A DNA stretch of 33,100 bases, taken from contig JAPZAN010000120.1 of assembly GCA_027460605.1 (NCBI GenBank), positions 1-33,100 on the forward strand. Direction: 5' to 3'. This DNA is from Candidatus Methanoperedens sp. (GTDB lineage: Archaea > Halobacteriota > Methanosarcinia > Methanosarcinales > Methanoperedenaceae). Every line of letters starts with the position of its first letter. The stretch's first letter is position 1. Below are positions 1-7,758 of this stretch, one piece after another. The notes below the pieces were generated by a model that searched no databases, was not told the origin of the DNA, and saw nothing but the letters and a program-made list of their open reading frames with translations. The position numbers were made by a program, and so were the translations under genes.

Positions 1-400
1 CATACCATTTTATGTATTCCCTGTCGTCCCCAAGTTTGCCTGCATTGAATTTCTCGTAAAATTCGTCCGAGCTCATTTTATGGCGCTTTTCAAAATCAGC
101 AAGTGAGTTTTTGACCTGTTTGAGCTCGCGCTTGACCATACTCAGCTCAACTTTTAACATTTTGTTTAAAGTGGACTCTATATATTTTTTCTCAAACTCA
201 AGACCATGGGAGAGTTGGGAATTTATGGCTTTTGCGTATTCAGAGGACATAACTATGATAGCATTGGCTTTTGACTTTATAAAGCTTGCTTGAATAAAAT
301 TAGAATACTGCTGGCGATACGCGGCGCCGAGTGTGCGGCTGCGCCAGCATATGTAAAGTCCTGATACACATCTTTTAATCTGACCAAGATAACAAAACAT
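1..400 (-). CDS. Hypothetical coiled-coil protein, partial at left edge
   Basis: An open frame runs leftward from an ATG at 400 off the window edge with no stop, so the C-terminus is missing. The ATG overlaps the stop of the preceding 38-aa ORF (TGATG), which suggests translational coupling. The C-terminal half visible here is strongly charged and helical (for example KYIESTLNKMLKVE and MVKRELKQVKN), followed by MSSDEFYEKF and a GKLGDD motif close to the edge. Such small acidic helical proteins ending in a GxLGDD-type segment are often antitoxin-like partners of small toxins; that is a recollection of pattern, not a family assignment. An internal ATG at 250 (MSSEYAKAIN) is an alternative start but has no visible Shine-Dalgarno. 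The first 50 residues are Cys/Arg-rich and could be a decayed or shifted reading frame. Function unknown. Confidence 0.5.
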   Translation of the reverse strand, partial: MFCYLGQIKRCVSGLYICWRSRTLGAAYRQQYSNFIQASFIKSKANAIIVMSSEYAKAINSQLSHGLEFEKKYIESTLNKMLKVELSMVKRELKQVKNSLADFEKRHKMSSDEFYEKFNAGKLGDDREYIKWY

Positions 401-516
401 CATTTCTTTTTTCGAATTCCCGCTTTAGTATCCAATCGTTGCCGTCCATCGTCCGAGCTGGATTTATTTATTGCACCCTGCCCGGTCAGTTCAAATATTG
501 ATTTTTTCTTTGCCAT
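400..516 (-). CDS. Short 38-aa basic ORF upstream of the edge gene
   Basis: This ORF starts at an ATG preceded by a strong ribosome binding site (GGGAGGTGAAAAC-ATG) and encodes 38 residues beginning MAKKKSIFELTGQG and ending in a lysine-rich GIRKKK tail. Its TGA overlaps the ATG of the next ORF. The good RBS and coupling argue for real translation. The abrupt end could also mean that this and the following ORF were once one gene split by a frameshift. I do not recognise the family. The protein has no membrane segment or cysteine. Confidence 0.5.
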   Translation of the reverse strand: MAKKKSIFELTGQGAINKSSSDDGRQRLDTKAGIRKKK

Positions 517-555
517 GTTTTCACCTCCCATATTAAATAGTAATAATTTTGAATA

Positions 556-600
556 TGTTTATAAAATTTGCAATTATACGTTTGAATATCGGATATTCAA
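556..600 (-). promoter_or_regulatory. Promoter with 19-bp palindromic operator candidate
   Basis: On the minus strand a TATA-like stretch (ATTTTATAAAC, about 559-569) lies about 50 bp upstream of the ATG at 516. Immediately upstream of it is a perfect inverted repeat, TTGAATATC-G-GATATTCAA, at 582-600. A palindrome abutting the TATA/BRE region is the usual position for an archaeal regulator site. The symmetry is seen directly; the regulatory role is inferred. Confidence 0.45.
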
Positions 601-725
601 GGACAAATTTTTTAGTCACCAATAATAATAAGTTTAAACTAATATAAAAAGTCTTTGATTTTTTGGAGCTAGTTTCAATTTATCCGTTTATGGATTTGGT
701 AGAAAGTGTTACGTTAATTATCTTA

Positions 726-1205
726 TTATTTCTTTCTTATATTTATGAACCCTTTTTCTATAGCTTCTATTTTAGTGCTTACATTTTTTTCCAGAACATC
801 TATTCTTGGATTTATTTCTTCGACTTTAGAAATAATTATATCCAATTGTGAAATAACAGTTGGTTTAGTTTCTTCTCTTCTTATCCTTCTCAATTCCATT
901 AAATCGTAGTAAACCTCTGTCCATTTCTTAGAATCATTGATTATTACCAAAACAAAAAAAATCCACACAATCGGAATTGCATAAAGTGTCCTTAAATCTA
1001 ATATTGAACCTAGTACTGAGCCTAATAAAATTGTAGTTAAAGCCGTGATGATTGGAACACCGGGTAAATTTATACTTGATTGATGCTTAGCTATTTCTAA
1101 AGCTTCATCAATTATGCCATCATTGCATATTTTTTGCAACATTCCCAATCTATTTTCTTTTTTTATATCTTTTATGTCTTTCAGTTTTTGATATAGATTA
1201 TTCAT
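726..1205 (-). CDS. Small membrane protein with coiled-coil tail, unknown
   Basis: About 159 residues. I chose the ATG at 1205 because GAAAGGGTGG lies about 8 nt upstream; an in-frame GTG at 1217 is the alternative. The N-terminal 50 residues are charged and helical. Two hydrophobic segments follow (about residues 50-68, ITALTTILLGSVLGSIL, and 73-90, AIPIVWIFFVLVII). The C-terminal 60 residues look like a coiled coil with regularly spaced hydrophobics (IISKVEEINPRIDVLEKN). This predicts a two-helix membrane protein with cytoplasmic helical ends. The AT-rich composition differs from the tiaS region to its right. No family recognised. Confidence 0.6.
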   Translation of the reverse strand: MNNLYQKLKDIKDIKKENRLGMLQKICNDGIIDEALEIAKHQSSINLPGVPIITALTTILLGSVLGSILDLRTLYAIPIVWIFFVLVIINDSKKWTEVYYDLMELRRIRREETKPTVISQLDIIISKVEEINPRIDVLEKNVSTKIEAIEKGFINIRKK

Positions 1206-1300
1206 TACTTTGACCACCCTTTCAAATTAAACTCATTGCATTAGAATAACCACCAACACAAATTGATACTATCTCACTTTTCCAAATCTCTAATATCCGC

Positions 1301-2269
1301 TCACGAAACCTTAATTTTCTGCCTTCTCTCCTGTAACAAATCTATAAAATCATCCTTATCATCAAACTTCTTCAATTCTTTATCATCTATAAGCACAGTC
1401 TTTTCAATATTTTTCGTTTTACTGACCCCGTGAACTATCAAAAGCGACTGTGTTCCTGCAACTTCCGAGATGCTGCTCATAAGATGCGCCTTCTTGACAA
1501 TGGTCCTTGTGTAATCGCCGACACCTGTTAAAATAGTTGAATTCTCATCCTTTCTGTTTGAAGTCTGCGAAACCGCATCAAACGGAGCCTGCGAAATAGG
1601 CATTACATCAAACCCCATATTTTCAAGGATAGAAAAAACATTCGAATACTGTTTTACTGCCGTTTCCTGTTTCTGGCTTTCACTGGAATGAAGCTTCTCG
1701 AATATATCAACCGAAACAGTAAAACCCCTGTCCAGCACTTCTTCAAGCTTAATTGCAACATCAACACTTGCAGCCATTTCGCCGTCTTCATACTTGCTTA
1801 TGGTTCTCCTTGAAACCCCGAGCAGTGATGCAAGCGCCCCGAGGGATATATTCTTTTTTATGCGTTCCTGTTTCAGGATGAAACCGTCAAGATTAACATA
1901 AAGGCCGCCGTGCTCTGCATAAATCAATGGCGGCATTTCTTCTACAAAATAATCCTGCATTGTACTGATATTGATCGCAGGAATTCCGTACCTGAAATAA
2001 ACAACGCCGCCTTCAAGCGAATGGTCGCGGGTTTTTTCACCGATTACGATCGGGTAACCGTGCAGGTGCCTGGCAAGGAACTGCATTTCCTTGGTAGTTT
2101 CCTCATTCAAGCCGTCGATATTAGAGATTATTTTGATAAGGAGTAATAAGTTATTCCGCCTGGCTGCGATATCAAAACTTCTCGGGCGGGTGTCGCATCG
2201 TTCGGAAATGATGAAGCCGGCCTTGCCAAGAATTGAAACGGCCTCGTTTATTAGCAACTCCTTATTCAT
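1301..2269 (-). CDS. Archaeal HTH (cro/C1-type) transcriptional regulator
   Basis: A 322-residue protein matching the archaeal family annotated as putative HTH-type transcriptional regulatory protein (MTH967/AF1787-like). An N-terminal domain of about 125 residues with a nuclease-like feel (RPRSFDIAARRNNLLLLIKI) precedes a clear XRE helix-turn-helix at about residues 133-185 (LGALASLLGVSRRTISKYEDGE). A C-terminal domain of about 130 residues is probably the sensor or oligomerisation part. The ATG at 2269 is preferred over an in-frame TTG at 2272. A TATA box 23-31 bp upstream suggests a nearly leaderless mRNA. It is divergent from tiaS across 77 bp, so the two share a regulatory region. The target is unknown. 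Confidence 0.8.
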   Translation of the reverse strand: MNKELLINEAVSILGKAGFIISERCDTRPRSFDIAARRNNLLLLIKIISNIDGLNEETTKEMQFLARHLHGYPIVIGEKTRDHSLEGGVVYFRYGIPAINISTMQDYFVEEMPPLIYAEHGGLYVNLDGFILKQERIKKNISLGALASLLGVSRRTISKYEDGEMAASVDVAIKLEEVLDRGFTVSVDIFEKLHSSESQKQETAVKQYSNVFSILENMGFDVMPISQAPFDAVSQTSNRKDENSTILTGVGDYTRTIVKKAHLMSSISEVAGTQSLLIVHGVSKTKNIEKTVLIDDKELKKFDDKDDFIDLLQERRQKIKVS

Positions 2270-2290
2270 CAAATTTTGAATGATTCTACG

Positions 2291-2300
2291 TCTATATAAA
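2291..2300. promoter_or_regulatory. Shared TATA region between the HTH regulator and tiaS
   Basis: TCTATATAAA reads as a TATA box on the plus strand for tiaS (GTG 47 bp downstream). Its complement, TTTATATAGA, serves the regulator, whose ATG is 22-23 bp away. The near-palindromic TATA may drive both directions. Inferred from position only. Confidence 0.4.
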
Positions 2301-2346
2301 TCCCTATGGTGCCAAGATTTATTATGCAGCGGGTAATTAGCATTTT

Positions 2347-3603
2347 GTGATTATCGGAATCGATGATACGGATTCAAAAGAGAGCATGTGCACAACATAC
2401 CTGGCAGCCGTGCTAATCGAAAAATTAAAGGAACACGGCAGGATAAATGATTATCCACTGCTCATCCGGCTCAATCCGAACATCATTTACAAAACACGCG
2501 GCAATGCGGCTCTTGCGATTTCTCTTGACCTTGAAAGGGGCGAAGATGCGAAAGTCGTCAAAGAACTTGTAATCGATACCGTTAGGAACATGGCTGTTTT
2601 TTCCGAGGAAAACACCAATCCTGGCGTAGTTTTTATTGAAGAAGCAACTGAAAAGATGCGGGCCGAGCTTGCCATATTCTCCATCCGCGCTGTTCAGGAT
2701 GTCCTTGAAATCGAGGAAGCTGTGGAAATCCTCAGGCGGCACAATATAAGCCACAAAGGATTCAAGAATAAGAGGGGTTTAATCGGAGCGCTCGCCGCTT
2801 CTGGACTTGCATTGTGCGGTCTTCCTGATTTCACTTATGAATTAATCGCATACAGGGAAAAAGAACGATGGGGCACGCTGCGGGATATAAACGAAGAGTC
2901 CGTATATGCTGCCGATGCAGCCACCCGCCCCGATACATGGGACACGGTAGATCATGAAAATAAACGAGTGGTGTTTGCTCCACATTCACCTGACCCAATC
3001 CTTTTCGGGATACGGGGCAACAGTGAAAATGCGGTAAGACGCGCTTTCTCGATGATAAAAAGCGAGCCTGTTGAAAGGTACGTGGTCTATAAGACAAACC
3101 AGAATACGGATATGCATCTGATGCCGGCAGAAATCAATGAGGTTCTGGATAATCGTTCTTACATATTAAATGGAAAAGTCAAAAGCGCCCCTAAAATCAT
3201 ATCAGGAGGCCATGTTATTTTCGAACTGGAAGATGACGGGAAAGATAACGGGGCAGTTATTGAATGCGCAGCTTTTGAACCCACCAAGGGATTCAGGCGC
3301 ATTATCAGGGAGCTTCGGCCGCAGGATGAAGTAACGGTTTTCGGGAGTGTTAAAGATAAGACCTTGAATATTGAAAAAATCAACATAAATTCTCTCAATA
3401 TTCACGAATTACGCAATCCCCTATGCTGCGGCAAACGCATGAAATCCAAAGGTATAGGGCAGGGTTACAGGTGCGAGAAATGCGGTTCTGTCAAAAAAGA
3501 GCAGGTGCTTGAGACATTAGAGAGAAACATTTCGCAAGGATTCTATGAAGTGCCTCCATCCGCCCGCCGCCATCTTTCAAAACCACTCATCAGATATCAA
3601 TAG
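2347..3603 (+). CDS. tiaS: tRNA(Ile2) 2-agmatinylcytidine synthetase TiaS
   Basis: A 418-residue protein, full length for the family. TiaS uses ATP and agmatine to modify C34 of the CAU-anticodon tRNA-Ile, so that it reads AUA codons. The N-terminus has the family motif IGIDDTDS (residues 3-10), where acidic residues bind metal and ATP. Kinase-like and ferredoxin-like domains follow, then an OB-fold (about 275-345) and a C-terminal zinc ribbon (CC at 360-361, CEKC at 376-379). The start codon is GTG and no strong Shine-Dalgarno is visible. The last 14 bp overlap the convergent nadE. Identification is firm from the N-terminal motif and zinc ribbon; the essential role is known for the family. 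Confidence 0.93.
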   Translation: MIIGIDDTDSKESMCTTYLAAVLIEKLKEHGRINDYPLLIRLNPNIIYKTRGNAALAISLDLERGEDAKVVKELVIDTVRNMAVFSEENTNPGVVFIEEATEKMRAELAIFSIRAVQDVLEIEEAVEILRRHNISHKGFKNKRGLIGALAASGLALCGLPDFTYELIAYREKERWGTLRDINEESVYAADAATRPDTWDTVDHENKRVVFAPHSPDPILFGIRGNSENAVRRAFSMIKSEPVERYVVYKTNQNTDMHLMPAEINEVLDNRSYILNGKVKSAPKIISGGHVIFELEDDGKDNGAVIECAAFEPTKGFRRIIRELRPQDEVTVFGSVKDKTLNIEKININSLNIHELRNPLCCGKRMKSKGIGQGYRCEKCGSVKKEQVLETLERNISQGFYEVPPSARRHLSKPLIRYQ

Positions 3604-4363
3604 ACTGCGGCGGCATTCTCTTGTGTTCGTTGGATGAGATTCGCGCTGCCAGCCGGTCAACTATTTCCGGAGGGAAATTTTCCTTTACCAGAGACACATC
3701 CTTATTTTCATCAACCAGCATGGCGAGTATCCGGTCTGCCATCTCATAGGATACACCGAGTTCGCTCTCGTCGGTCTGCCCCGGCCATAAGCCCGCCGTA
3801 GGCGTTTTGTTGATGATTTTCGCCGCTATGCCCATGTGCCGGGCAAGTTCCCGAACGTTTGTTTTATAGAGACCTCCGATAGGTTCTATATCCACGCCGC
3901 CGTCGCCGTATTTTGTGAAATAGCCCAGCAAAAGCTCTGTTTTATTCCCCGTCCCTATAACCATTCGATTCATGAGATTCGCATGATAATACAGTATGCA
4001 CATTCTCGTTCTTGCTTTCAGGTTCCCGTTTGCAGTATTTGCGGCGCTGTCAAAACCAGGAATGGTGGATGAAAAAGCCTGCAAAACCGGAGATATCTCA
4101 ATGACCTTATGCTCAATCCCCAAAACCCGCGCGACTTCCACTGCGTCATCCACATCAGGTTTTGATGTAACGCCCTTCTCAGGCAGCGAGAGGCCAAGCA
4201 CGTTATCAGGACCGAGGGCATAAACTGCGAGATAAGCTGTCAGGGTTGAATCGATTCCTCCGCTTAAACCGATTACCGCCCCCTGCGCTCCCGATTCCCT
4301 GACCTTTGATTTTATGAAGGCGGCGATTTTATCTTTTATGGCTGGATAACTTATCTGGTTCAT
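3590..4363 (-). CDS. nadE: NH3-dependent NAD+ synthetase NadE
   Basis: Catalyses the last step of NAD biosynthesis: adenylation of deamido-NAD and displacement by ammonia. The PP-loop motif SGGIDS lies near residue 35, with LPEKGVTSKPDVDDA behind it. Further family hallmarks are GTGNKTELLLGYFTKYGDGGVDIEPIG and the C-terminal PPQSIDI region. There is no glutaminase domain, so this is the ammonia-using form; about 257 residues is normal. I prefer the ATG at 4363 over a GTG at 4384: an AT-rich TATA-like element (ATATTTTAATAAG, 4386-4398) is about 25 bp upstream and predicts a leaderless mRNA starting at that ATG. It converges on and overlaps tiaS by 14 bp and is divergent from the RPA operon. 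Confidence 0.92.
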   Translation of the reverse strand: MNQISYPAIKDKIAAFIKSKVRESGAQGAVIGLSGGIDSTLTAYLAVYALGPDNVLGLSLPEKGVTSKPDVDDAVEVARVLGIEHKVIEISPVLQAFSSTIPGFDSAANTANGNLKARTRMCILYYHANLMNRMVIGTGNKTELLLGYFTKYGDGGVDIEPIGGLYKTNVRELARHMGIAAKIINKTPTAGLWPGQTDESELGVSYEMADRILAMLVDENKDVSLVKENFPPEIVDRLAARISSNEHKRMPPQSIDI

Positions 4364-4419
4364 ATATTTTAATGAAATTCCCACTTATTAAAATATTACT
4401 TTCACCCCGCTCTGGGAAG

Positions 4420-4429
4420 CTTTATATGT
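4420..4429 (+). promoter_or_regulatory. TATA box of the RPA operon
   Basis: CTTTATATGT lies 65-75 bp upstream of the rpa ATG at 4494 and predicts transcription start near 4447, leaving a leader of about 45 nt that contains the GAGGAAAG ribosome binding site. Confidence 0.45.
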
Positions 4430-4493
4430 TCCCGGGATAAGGTAGAATCTGCCTCTCAAATAAAAAATTCAAACAAGAGGCTTGAGGAAAGAT

Positions 4494-5366
4494 ATGAAAC
4501 AAATAGCAAAACAAATCGAAGCCCGATTCATGGAACTGGGCATTAAAGTTGAGACAAGTGAAATAGAATCATTCTTAAAGAAACATAATGTTCCCAAGAG
4601 TGAATTTTTTGCTCCGCGTGAAACACCGCTGGTAAAGGTATCAGATGTCAAAGAGGATGGAAAATGGGTAACGGTGCGGGGTAAAGTCGTCCAGTTGTGG
4701 GAAGTTAACCAGGAATCCATCTCGCAGGTTGGATTGTTTGGAGACGAGTCCGGCACAATTAAATTCACAAAATGGGTAAAAGCGGCGCTTCCGACTGTGG
4801 AGGAAGGCAAGAACTACATATTCAAAAATGTAGCGACTTCCGAGTGGCAGGGACAGTTCAGCATCAAATTGAATAAGACAAGCGAGATAATCCCGGTTGC
4901 AGAGGAAATAGAGGTAGGCTCAACGCCAACCGAATTCAGCGGTGCCATCGTGGATATCCAGAGCGGCTCTGGTCTTATCAAGCGCTGCCCGGAATGCAAC
5001 AGGGCGCTGGTGAAAGGCGCATGCGGCGAACACGGGAAGGTTGAAGGAATATACGACCTGCGGGTAAAAGCGGTCATGGACGATGGCGAGAAAGTGCAGG
5101 ACATCCTGCTGAACAGGGAAGTTACAGAGGCTCTGACCGGCATCACCCTTGAGAAAGCAAAGGAGATGGCGACAGAGGCACTTGACCAGGCAGTGGTTCT
5201 CGATATGATAAAGAGCAAGCTTGTGGGCAGGTATTTTGTGGTAAGCGGCGCCAAACTTGACAGGTTTATACTCGTAGATTCAATAAAACCTGATGTCAAG
5301 CCGATAGAAGAAGAAATTAAGAGAATACTTGCAGCATCTGCCGCGCCGATCGCACAGGAGGCGTAA
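4494..5366 (+). CDS. Replication protein A (single-stranded DNA-binding, OB-fold and zinc finger)
   Basis: About 290 residues. The ATG at 4494 is preferred over the in-frame TTG at 4482 because TTGAGGAAAG forms its Shine-Dalgarno. After a helical N-terminal segment, an OB-fold spans about residues 45-135 (VKVSDVKEDGKWVTVRGKVVQ, with DESGTIKFTKW). A zinc-finger motif, C165-x2-C168-x8-C177-x2-H180, interrupts the second OB-like region, as in euryarchaeal RPA proteins (COG1599). RPA coats single-stranded DNA in replication and repair. It is followed after 2 bp by the RPA-associated gene, a standard euryarchaeal pair. Confidence 0.88.
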   Translation: MKQIAKQIEARFMELGIKVETSEIESFLKKHNVPKSEFFAPRETPLVKVSDVKEDGKWVTVRGKVVQLWEVNQESISQVGLFGDESGTIKFTKWVKAALPTVEEGKNYIFKNVATSEWQGQFSIKLNKTSEIIPVAEEIEVGSTPTEFSGAIVDIQSGSGLIKRCPECNRALVKGACGEHGKVEGIYDLRVKAVMDDGEKVQDILLNREVTEALTGITLEKAKEMATEALDQAVVLDMIKSKLVGRYFVVSGAKLDRFILVDSIKPDVKPIEEEIKRILAASAAPIAQEA

Positions 5367-5368
5367 TC

Positions 5369-5938
5369 ATGGCAGAAAATGGATTTGTCCGCGAAGTTGC
5401 GCACCGCATATTCGCAGCAGAGTTAAAGGAATCAAACCTCCAGGCAAAGGATGGAAATGACCAGTACTCACCGCAGTACCTCATCACCCCGACCGGGGCA
5501 AAATGCAACCGCGTGTTCATTGTGGGCACGCTCACGGAGAAGGAAGATGTAGGAACCGATTCCGAATTCTGGCGCGGGCGCATCGTTGACCCCACAGGCG
5601 CGTTTTTCGTGACCGCGGGGCAGTACCAGCCCGAGGCAGCGCAGGTGCTTGCAAAGACAGCGCCGCCTGAGTTCATTGCTGTCATAGGAAAGCCGACAAC
5701 ATTTACGACCAAGGAAGGAAATGTGCTTACCTCCATCAGGGCTGAGTCCATGCATGTCGTGGATGCTGCCACGAGGGACAGGTGGGTTGTGGATGCTGCG
5801 ATGCATACAGCGAAGAGGCTTGAGAAGCTTGCGGGCAGTGAGCCGAATGCGGTGAAGGCGAGGGAGCATTACAATACGAATGCGGATGCGTATCGCGCGA
5901 TGGTGGCGCAGGCGCTGGAGTCGATGAGGGCGAGGTAG
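5369..5938 (+). CDS. RPA-associated protein (COG3390-type second RPA subunit)
   Basis: A 189-residue partner of the upstream RPA. The ATG is 2 nt past the upstream stop and the Shine-Dalgarno (ACAGGAGGCG) lies in the end of that gene, so the two are translationally coupled. The sequence has one OB-fold-like region (NRVFIVGTLTEKEDVG through GAFFVTAGQYQPEAAQVL) and a helical C-terminus. Archaea commonly encode this protein directly after the zinc-finger RPA, and in Pyrococcus the equivalent proteins form one complex. A hairpin terminator follows the stop directly, marking the end of a two-gene operon. Confidence 0.85.
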   Translation: MAENGFVREVAHRIFAAELKESNLQAKDGNDQYSPQYLITPTGAKCNRVFIVGTLTEKEDVGTDSEFWRGRIVDPTGAFFVTAGQYQPEAAQVLAKTAPPEFIAVIGKPTTFTTKEGNVLTSIRAESMHVVDAATRDRWVVDAAMHTAKRLEKLAGSEPNAVKAREHYNTNADAYRAMVAQALESMRAR

Positions 5939-5939
5939 A

Positions 5940-5965
5940 GGGCACAGGGATGTGCCCTTATTTTT
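5940..5965 (+). terminator. Hairpin terminator after the RPA operon
   Basis: A perfect 7-bp stem, GGGCACA (5940-5946) and TGTGCCC (5951-5957), with a GGGA loop is followed by TTATTTTT. It starts 2 nt after the stop codon. Archaeal termination relies mainly on the T-run; the stem may protect the 3' end. Confidence 0.7.
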
Positions 5966-6006
5966 AAAAGAAAGACAACTGAATGAATAATATCAGAGGT
6001 CAACTT

Positions 6007-6369
6007 ATGAAACAATATGAATTTTATGAAAAATTAACCCAACTTGTTTACGAATCTTTAGTTCCCATAATAATCCTTGCGAGCATGGCCGTTGTAGGTT
6101 CAATTTTAGATTTCTATTTAGGAGGCGAAGGCTGGTTTAAATATATATTTGCGGGTGTAGGGGGTGTTTCTTTGTTAATTATCTATTATGTTAAAAAGGG
6201 AAAAAACTATATTCTGGAAAATATTAACAACAAAGGTAGAACTGCCAGAACAGCTAATGAGTTTGGTAAGTTACTTATAAAAATCGCCGCAATATTAGCC
6301 ATTTTCATGATTTTGATACTAGTAATTAAATATATTTTTGAAAGACAAGAAAATAAAAAGACCGCTTGA
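6007..6369 (+). CDS. Small three-helix membrane protein, unknown
   Basis: About 120 residues from the ATG at 6007, which has AGAGGT 7 nt upstream; the ORF opens at an ATG at 5983 without an RBS. Three hydrophobic helices are visible: LVPIIILASMAVVGSIL, FAGVGGVSLLIIYYV and IKIAAILAIFMILILVI. A polar loop between the second and third contains GKNYILENINNKGRTARTANEF. The C-terminus is lysine-rich and presumably cytoplasmic. AT-rich codon use resembles the membrane protein at 726-1205. No family recognised. Confidence 0.55.
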   Translation: MKQYEFYEKLTQLVYESLVPIIILASMAVVGSILDFYLGGEGWFKYIFAGVGGVSLLIIYYVKKGKNYILENINNKGRTARTANEFGKLLIKIAAILAIFMILILVIKYIFERQENKKTA

Positions 6370-6535
6370 GATATTGCTCATAGGCACGGATGACATGGAA
6401 TATTACTCTCTCCTCCTTAATGAAATATATCATGCCAGCTGGCTTCTATATGGGACAGATATACTGCTCAGGTGTGAAAAAGTTGTAATTGTAAAGAACA
6501 TAAAACCCATCATTGCGGAAACGCCGATGCATTAA
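6338..6535 (+). other. Short ORF, possible gene fragment
   Basis: A 65-codon frame begins at a TTG inside the 3' end of the preceding gene and ends next to a dispersed repeat. The predicted peptide (EILLIGTDDMEYYSLLLNEIY, then KVVIVKNIKP) looks protein-like, with amphipathic and strand-forming segments. There is no start ATG with an RBS, so it may be the 3' remnant of a lost gene. No family recognised. Confidence 0.25.
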
Positions 6536-6627
6536 ATCTGCGTTCATCTGCGTTTATCCGCGGTTAATTTTTCGTTGAAGAGATCCACAAATTAATAAAT
6601 TATTTGTCTTTGCGTCCTCTGCGGTGT
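6536..6627. repeat. Two dispersed iterated repeats (CTGCG type and CCTCTGCGG type)
   Basis: 6536-6567 reads ATCTGCGTTC-ATCTGCGTTT-ATCCGCGGTT, a 10-nt unit repeated about three times. At 6603-6627 is TTGTCTTTGCGTCCTCTGCGG. Related sequences occur at 23937-23971, 29938-29962, 29979-29990 and 30203-30224. All lie between genes, mostly at 3' ends. Confidence 0.6.
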
Positions 6628-6673
6628 GCTGGTAGGGAAACGGCTAGTTAGAGGCTTGTTTCTCTTCAGGATA

Positions 6674-7576
6674 TCATCGTCGTAGCATGAGTTCCCGGTA
6701 CCACGTTATTCCCGCGACCACGACGCTGCAACCCAAAAGCGCATATAAGAAAGGTATCCCGTTCAAGAGCAGGAGCATGAACAGTAGGCTGAAGGCTTCA
6801 ACGGTTACGATAAGCTGAAGATGCGTTGACGCCGACGACCAGACAGGTGTTGGCGGATAGTACTTGAAAGCGGCTTGATGTCTGCGGAACTTGTACAGCG
6901 CGTGTGTCAGTGCAAGAATGAGAAAAAACATCAAGAATAGGAACCCAGTAACTACGGAACTCGATGGGAGCCCAGAGGCTTTCACTAACACGTTGGTATC
7001 CGAAAGCGAGTTAGTCCCCACCACCGTAACCATGAAAATTGCCGTGCACCACGCAGGTAGCTGCCATATCAGATTATCGAAATGACGATACGTCTCGCTC
7101 GACTCCGCAATTGAAATGCCATGCGCCGTGGTGTCAGCTTCCCGATGGATTTGATCTTCCGTTAGACACTGCGTTACGAGGTTAAATTGTGATGTTGCGT
7201 AATCTTCGATTCGGTCTTCGTTACTTGCTTCGCCGTGCTTTACCGTATGAATCACGGCATTTCCCGGCATATAGACGTTGTGAATGACGCTTGGCTGAGT
7301 TGTGAACAGCTCTCCTGCTTGAAAACTGCTAAGTCTTCGCTTTCCGTCGATCAGTTCTGCGTAAGCTATCCAACCCTTTTGAACAATGTAGGTTTCCCTG
7401 ACGCGATTATGATAATGACTACTTTGCCACGCACCCTCCGAAGTTGCTTCGGTTCGGATATACGCTGTACCATCGCTCTTCCTGAGGCGAAAGCGAAGCT
7501 CACCGTTAGGCATTTGGTGATGCGAAGTAGAAATGCCGTGAAGCCTTGCCGCATCTTCAGGTGTGATCTCGCGCAT
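6674..7576 (-). CDS. Cupin domain fused to a membrane domain
   Basis: 300 residues from the ATG at 7576, preceded by GGAGGATAACTGCA; an upstream in-frame start at 7603 lacks an RBS. Residues 30-120 form a cupin barrel with the metal-binding pattern H54-x-H56-x4-E61 (HYHNRVRE) and a second-motif His near 99 (SVIHN). The C-terminal 130 residues hold about four hydrophobic helices (including WCTAIFMVTVVG, VVTGFLFLMFFLILAL, FSLLFMLLLLNGIPFLYALLG). A cupin with an integral-membrane tail is unusual. The substrate is unknown. Codon use and residue style look bacterial, and the gene sits alone between repeats, so horizontal transfer is plausible but unproven. Confidence 0.65.
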   Translation of the reverse strand: MREITPEDAARLHGISTSHHQMPNGELRFRLRKSDGTAYIRTEATSEGAWQSSHYHNRVRETYIVQKGWIAYAELIDGKRRLSSFQAGELFTTQPSVIHNVYMPGNAVIHTVKHGEASNEDRIEDYATSQFNLVTQCLTEDQIHREADTTAHGISIAESSETYRHFDNLIWQLPAWCTAIFMVTVVGTNSLSDTNVLVKASGLPSSSVVTGFLFLMFFLILALTHALYKFRRHQAAFKYYPPTPVWSSASTHLQLIVTVEAFSLLFMLLLLNGIPFLYALLGCSVVVAGITWYRELMLRR

Positions 7577-7758
7577 TGCAGTTATCCTCCAGACATCTAA
7601 CATTATTTCTTATGCGCATATACTTTTCATTATGAAAATAAAGATTATTGGAGAATTTGTCAGGTTTAAATCTATTTCGAGCTCGTTGTTGATATTGTAC
7701 TGCCCCGCACCAACAATTATTAACCCTGAGATACATAATATAAATTGAGGTGTTAGTA

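Noticed and set aside
2425..2754. Long minus-strand open frames opposite tiaS, RPA genes, sdhA and the thermosome
   Set aside because: They lie wholly inside well-identified genes, have low-complexity translations and no ribosome sites; they are shadows of the real genes.
7732..7745. TATA-like ACATAATATAAATT as promoter of the VOC gene
   Set aside because: It is too close to the ATG at 7759 to leave room for the visible Shine-Dalgarno in the transcript.
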